DNA from: Neostapfia colusana
Taxonomy: Eukaryota; Streptophyta; Magnoliopsida; Poales; Poaceae
Length of the DNA stretch: 64,000 nt
Assembly (NCBI GenBank): GCA_030760725.1
Contig: JASWHV010000013.1
Coordinates: 35,746,699 to 35,810,698 of the forward strand
Direction: 5' to 3'
The translations under genes were made by a program, and so were the position numbers. Under the pieces are notes generated by a model. That model saw only the letters and a list, made by a program, of their open reading frames with translations. It searched no databases and was not told the DNA's origin. Shown piece by piece: positions 59,100 to 64,000 of the stretch (the stretch's first letter is position 1; each line of letters begins with the position of its first letter).

Positions 59100-59441
59100 T
59101 GTCACACCCGGTTTCTCCGAAGAACAACCGAGTGAATATCACATGTATGCCAGGATCATTCTCTCATACATGTGATGACAAATAGTGAAGCATCATTGAT
59201 TACAAGCCAGGTGTCGAATACAAATATGTCTTACAAAGCACACGTCTCGATGGACGATAATAAGTTCATAACATGTAAATAGAATAGCAGCGGAATATTA
59301 TTCTTGTGGGCTCCGTCACAGGCGTTGCCCGGGGGACTCCATGAACCTAGAATCCTTCTTCGGGTCCAAAGTCTTGGTCATTGAACACCACATCATCCCC
59401 TTGACCTGAGCAGCAATTTAAACCAACAAATATGCAAGTTT

Positions 59442-59458
59442 GAGTACCGTTGGTACCC
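59442..59458 (-). other. HP-D hairpin, E6 LTR
   Basis: GAGTACC and GGTACCC pair (one G-U in sense RNA) around a 3-nt loop, next to CTTGC in the sense strand. This is the longest-stem version of the TGAG hairpin. Confidence 0.5.
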
Positions 59459-62103
59459 AGCAAGTGTGGGAAAGTTATGTCATGCATGGCTAGAGCAAGG
59501 AGAGGTTGAATTCATGGGTAAAGCACTACGCAATTAATACCTATCACCTTAGCTTATTAAGCACCCACATTACTACATAGGTGAAATGATCCCAATCTCC
59601 CAACCCATCATAATCAAATAACCATACATCATTTCCAATGTTAAGCTCCCCGCTTAACATCCTCAACTTCCAAAGTCATCATTTCTCTAGTCATGAATAA
59701 GTCCAAGCCGCTCTTGACCGTGAGCACGGCTGTCATGACAGTTTTGACTCTACAGAGTTTGCACCACTATACCCACATGTAGTGATTTCATCCCCCGTTG
59801 TCAGGTGGACTAAAAGAACCTCCATTATGCCAGTGGCCACGAACCACATTCACACTTCCCAGGTGTGTAGCCAGGAGATCACTACGAAGCCTTTACAAAG
59901 GGATTCCCGACAAGCGTGGGCCCACTGAGACCCCTAACAACATACAAGAGGCTCCAACCCCGCTGCAGTGGCCCCCTCTTGAGCCTTGCGGTTCATATGG
60001 TAGTCCAGCTGACACCTATTCCCCACACCATCCAACACACCCACACTACGCCGGGGATACACCTAATTAATTGGCCAAGCTGCCCCATCTCAGCATGTGG
60101 TTGGCACGGTAAAGCTAGGTTACATGCTCCATGAACCGGTCCTTAGGATCCAGGCAAGTACTAAACACAAACCCGAGTCTCGTGCACCCAGCACCAACCA
60201 AATCATCCAACTTGCCTCGATCCCTTCCTCTACATAATTCATAATATCTCATTCAAGAGTAAGGTAAATAAATTGATGATCCCATATCCCAATTATCCCA
60301 GTCTAAGCATGGCTAAGCATATAAATAAATGACATGATAAATAAATCCCAACCCAAGGTACAAGGAAAAAAGGTAATGCAATTCTAGGGAAACTTCCTAG
60401 CATGGGTTTCATATTTCAATTGACAATGTAAATAATTCTATCTACACATCCTAGCATAGGATCAAAGTGGTCAAGCACACTTGCCTTCTTCCTGCTGCTC
60501 TGGGAATGGAAAGTCCTGGTCTTGGAAGGGGAGAACTTGCTCTGGGGCAGGCTCTACTCATGCCCATACACATAGCAAAAGAAAACAACAATCCATAAGA
60601 CATGGTTCACACTTTCACTTCATACAAACCACACATACATACCTATGAAGGTCATTCACATTACTAAGTGTTGTGGTTGTCCTAGATGTGTTGATTTTTG
60701 GCCTACCTGCACTTTTAAGCATATGTATATGATTTCTAACTTTTGTATTCAGATTTCTGTTTGCACACTATATATATAAATTTCCAATTTAAACAAATTC
60801 TTTAATACACTCTTTAGCTACCAAGTTTGCATGGAAAGTAATTCCCTATTCCAAATGGGTTTTCAGACCTTCTACCAAATCCCAAACTGAAGTCTTTGGA
60901 TTTGGAGACTTCATTTATTATTTTCTAGTTATGCATACCTATTTTCCTTTATTTTCCAGATTTATTTTCTATGCCTAAAATTGACTTTTAAATCTTAAAT
61001 AGTAGGACTTATCATCTAAACAGAATAGGTTCTGATCTAAAATATTAAATAATACACTTTTGAACTTCTCCTCTGATGTGAACTAAATTAAATTTATTTT
61101 ATCAGTTTTCAGAATTATTTCCTAGCCTAAAAATGTGTTTCTAGATCTAATAAATATGAACTACACTTAAGCAGATTTTATTTCAGCCTAAAATTTATTT
61201 TTAGTTCATTCTAAAGTTTTCCAAGTGCCAGGAAAGTTTAAACTTGAATTTGCAATGTGTTTGCCTCACCTTTTAAATTTAAATCCAAATCCCATATTCA
61301 ATTTTCTGAACTTAATATCATATAGGGTCAAAAAGGTAAATTCACCCTACTACAGGGTCTAATCTATTATTTCATAGATTTCCAGGGGTCTAACTACACA
61401 TAAGAGGGGTTTCCTAATTTTTATTAAGTCCAGGGGCTAAAACTGATTTTTAAATGAATTTACACGAATTTCTGAAGTTCCAGGGGCTAGATCAGAAGTT
61501 TCCGGGGCTAGCTCGTGTTTTCCGAGATCCCCAGGGGGTAGCGTGTTAGAATCACGGCCTTTATAATGCGGGGCTGATGTGGACCGTCCGATTTAAAACA
61601 GAAGGCTCAGATTAGATCGCCGAACCGGTACGCGCGGGTTTTAATTCTACCGTGCGATTTAAAATAGACGGCGCACAAGCGGCCACGTCACCCTGATCGT
61701 GCGCGGGCGGCGCTGCCCAGCGGGGCGCGGCGGCAGGAGGCGGGATCTCGCCGGAAAACTTCGGATCTTCATATATACCTCCTAAAACTGGGATTTCATG
61801 GCATAGAACGGTAGAGGGGAGGTCGGGGATCTCACCTCGGGGTTTTTCTTGAGCTCGGAGGCCCTGGAAGGCGGTCGGCGTCGAGGTCCGAGGTGGAACC
61901 GCTGCGGTGCTCGTCGGAGCTGTGCCTAGAGCGCAAACCACCGAGTTTTCTGCACCTGCATGACTCCCAGAGGCGGTGGGACACAATCGACGTGTTAGAT
62001 CAGAAAACCCGAGCAAAGATCAAGAGAAAACGGCCGGAGAAGCTCTGGTTCTCACCGGGCGGAAAAACAGCCGATCAGGGGGAAAAACAGGACAATGCCC
62101 GCG

Positions 62104-62111
62104 TTTATATA
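62104..62111 (-). promoter_or_regulatory. TATA box of the E6 LTR
   Basis: Sense TATATAAA in GC-rich surroundings, about 400 bases from the LTR start. Confidence 0.65.
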
Positions 62112-62510
62112 GACGGGGGAGGGCGGCGGATCTGTTGGGATCGAGCCGGAGTCATCCGGGACCAAAATTCGGCTGGGGGACGCGGGTTTCTGAGGTAGTT
62201 TGGATTCGGGCACGTGGAGGAGTCCGGGTAGTTGGCGCGAGCGAGAGGTGGGGAATGACACGCGGGCCCCGCGTGTCAGTGAGAGGGAGAGGCGCACGGC
62301 TGTGGGCTGGCGTGGGGGGGGTATGGTGGGCCGGCTGGTGGGTTTCGGCCCACTGGCCAGGGGGGTTTTCTTTTTTCTTTTTCTTTTTCTATTTCTTTTC
62401 TGTTTTGATTTGAATTTGAATTCCAATTTGAATTTGAATTTCTGCACCACATGTAGTACGTCCAAAAAATTTTAAATTCCCCTCTTAAAAGAATTTTGGG
62501 GTGTTACAGC

Positions 62511-62524
62511 TCTACCCCCCTTAA
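62511..62524 (-). promoter_or_regulatory. E6 polypurine tract
   Basis: Sense TTTTAAGGGGGGTAGA, just upstream of the 3' LTR. Confidence 0.85.
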
Positions 62525-62553
62525 AAGAAATATCGTTCTCGAGATTGGTGGTT

Positions 62554-64000
62554 CTAAGAAAACAATTCCGGAAACTGTGCCTTAAGCTCGTCTTCTTGCT
62601 CCCATGTGGCTTCCTCTTCCGAGTGATGCTTCCACTGCACCTTGCACATCCGGATTCTTTTATTTCTTGTGAGGCGTTCCATTGTCTCCAAAATCTTGAC
62701 CGGTTGCTCGGCATAAGACAAATCCCCTCGTACGTCAATCTCCTTCATGGGTAACATCTCTTCAGGCGTCCTTAGACACTTCTTGAGCTGTGACACATGG
62801 AATACATCATGCACATCCGATAGGCGAGCCAGTAGTTCTAGTTGATATGCCACTTCACCTTTCCTCTCCAGAACTTGAAAGGGTCAGATGTATCGAGGTG
62901 ATAACTTCCCTTTCACCTTGAACCGATGAAGTCCTCGGATAGGGGACACCTTGAGATAAACATAGTCTCCCACATTGAAAATAAGCTCTCTTCTCCGTAC
63001 ATCGACATAACTCTTTTGTCGGGTCTGTGCTATCCTCAGGTTGTTGCGGATTTCCCTCACTTTTGCCTTGGCTTCTTGTAGTACCTCGGGTCCAAACACT
63101 TTACTTTCCCCGGTTTGGTTCCAAAATAGTGGAGTTCTGCACTTTCTCCCATACAAAGCCTCAAAGGGTGACATTTTCATACTAGCCTGATAGCTGTTGT
63201 TATAGGAGAACTCCGCATACGGTAAATTCTTATCCCAACTCCTATTGTTCTTGAGCACACACGCTCTCAACATGTCTTCAAGAATCTGATTGGTTCTTTC
63301 CGTCTGTCCGTCAGTCTGGGGATGATAAGCAGAATTAAAATTCAGATGAGTCCCCATGTTTTCATGCAACTTCTGCCAGAACCTTGAGGTGAATTGTGTC
63401 CCTCGATCTGACACTATCTTCTTTGGCACTCCATGGAAACACACGATCCTTGACATGTATAATTCTGCCAATTTGGATCCGCTGTAGCTTTCTTTCACAG
63501 GGATGAAATGAGCTACCTTGGTTAGCCTATCAATGATGACCCATATCGAATCATATCCCGACTGGGTCCTAGGCAGTCCCACTATGAAATCCATACCGAT
63601 TTCTTCCCATTTCCATTCAGGCACTTTGAGTGGTTGCAATAATCCCGCGGGTCGTTGATGTTCCGCTTTCACCAATTGACATGTGTCACATAGGGAAACA
63701 TGTTCCGCGACATCTCACTTCATTCCATACCACCAATATCTGCTCTTGAGGTCATGATACATCTTAGTACTTCCAGGATGAATGGAATAGTCGGGATCAT
63801 GAGCCTCCGTCAAAATCAATTCACGGATCTCCTTCACTTCAGGCACACAGATTCTTTTCCCGTGCCACACCGTACCTTGTTCATCCTCTCTAAGACCAGG
63901 GGCTTTATTATCCTTGAAGAGTTCTCTGATTTCTTGTATCTTCTCATCAGTCTTTTGACCGTTGCGTATATCTTGCTCTAATGTGGAGTCCACTTCCGTG
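62554..64000 (-). pseudogene. E6 integrase and chromodomain-like tail, two premature stops, partial
   Basis: All visible pieces lie in one frame. From the right edge: the linker and H2C2 finger (HPGSTKMYHDL), then a TGA at 63715-63717 where relatives have Arg, then the second zinc pair (CDTCQ), the DDE core ([30 protein letters not shown]) and KLSPRYI. A TGA at 62884-62886 follows, before the GPF region, then the tail with CKVQW and ATWE of the chromodomain type. Without the two TGA codons the frame would be continuous. Gag, protease and RT are outside the window. This copy is probably inactive. Confidence 0.88.

Larger units (their letters stand above)
59100..62508 (-). repeat. E6 3' LTR (3409 bp)
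   Basis: Sense ends TGTAACACCCC and CCGGGTGTGACA. It has a TATATAAA box, a GC-rich segment around 61500-62350, a pyrimidine-like tract at 62368-62400 and the HP-D hairpin. Only one LTR is visible, so its age cannot be judged. Open frames at 61612-62475 overlap on both strands and carry no domain. Confidence 0.85.
59100..64000 (-). mobile_element. E6: family C gypsy element, 3' LTR and part of pol, runs off the window
   Basis: A minus-strand element that starts TGTCACACCCGG at 59100. Its LTR ends at 62508 and is followed by the polypurine tract and integrase. It inserted into the E5 leader. The candidate duplication at 59095-59099 (ATTTT) cannot be verified because the other end is outside. 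Its integrase differs clearly from families A and B ([21 protein letters not shown]). Confidence 0.9.

Noticed and set aside
61612..62475. Frames of 90-145 residues in the E6 LTR
   Set aside because: Opposite-strand overlaps in GC-rich LTR sequence; no motif and no conservation with E2.
1..64000. CRISPR arrays, bacterial operons or phage genes
   Set aside because: No regularly spaced repeats, no ribosome-binding-site-led gene runs and no prokaryotic genes; everything fits plant LTR retrotransposons.

Overview
The window is plant nuclear DNA, most likely from a grass. It appears to be made entirely of LTR retrotransposons nested in one another. I found no host protein-coding gene, rRNA, tRNA gene or CRISPR array. 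The plant assignment rests on several Ty3/gypsy chromoviruses with 3.4-4.1 kb LTRs and an initiator-Met tRNA primer site, an extra ORF upstream of gag resembling the orf0 I recall from rice RIRE3/RIRE8, a SIRE/Maximus-like Ty1/copia element, and GC-rich LTR promoters. The species cannot be named from sequence alone.

Three gypsy families and one copia element are present. Family A (LTR about 4.05 kb) gives E1 (271-15704, minus) and E3 (18898-32209, plus). Family B (LTR about 4.1-4.5 kb) gives a broken LTR called H1 (1-270 and 15710-16401, minus), E5 (38794-42526 and 56006-59099, minus) and E4 (42527-56000, plus). Family C (LTR TGT...ACA, about 3.4 kb) gives E2 (16402-18897 and 32215-about 33455, minus) and E6 (59100 to beyond the window, minus). 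The copia element occupies about 33460-38793 (plus). The nesting reads H1 contains E1 and E2; E2 contains E3 and copia; copia contains E5; E5 contains E4 and E6. Exact 5-bp target duplications prove E1 (AATAC), E3 (ATTTC) and E4 (TGTAA). The right halves of E6, E5, copia, E2 and H1 should follow in that order beyond base 64000.

E1 looks complete: near-identical LTRs, primer site, polypurine tract, an intact 314-aa ORF0 and an intact Gag-Pol with all catalytic motifs visible. E3 is a very young relative (only two LTR differences seen) that keeps ORF0, Gag, protease and the integrase tail. It has lost RT, RNase H and the integrase catalytic core through one in-frame 2121-bp deletion between 13-bp repeats. 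E1 is therefore a plausible helper and E3 a non-autonomous derivative. E4, E5, E2, E6 and the copia element are all mutated.

The most novel signal lies inside the family A and B LTRs. Although these LTRs are strongly diverged, they share an ordered set of stem-loops. One has an exactly 25-nt, nearly invariant loop closed by 10-13 bp helices whose sequences differ at four loci but always pair. The G-U pairs form only in the element's sense RNA. A second has a 7-nt loop ending GGGCU, a 4-bp upper stem, a one-base bulge at a fixed place and a covarying lower stem. Together with conserved splice-like sites before ORF0 and gag, this suggests a structured and spliced long R/leader RNA.
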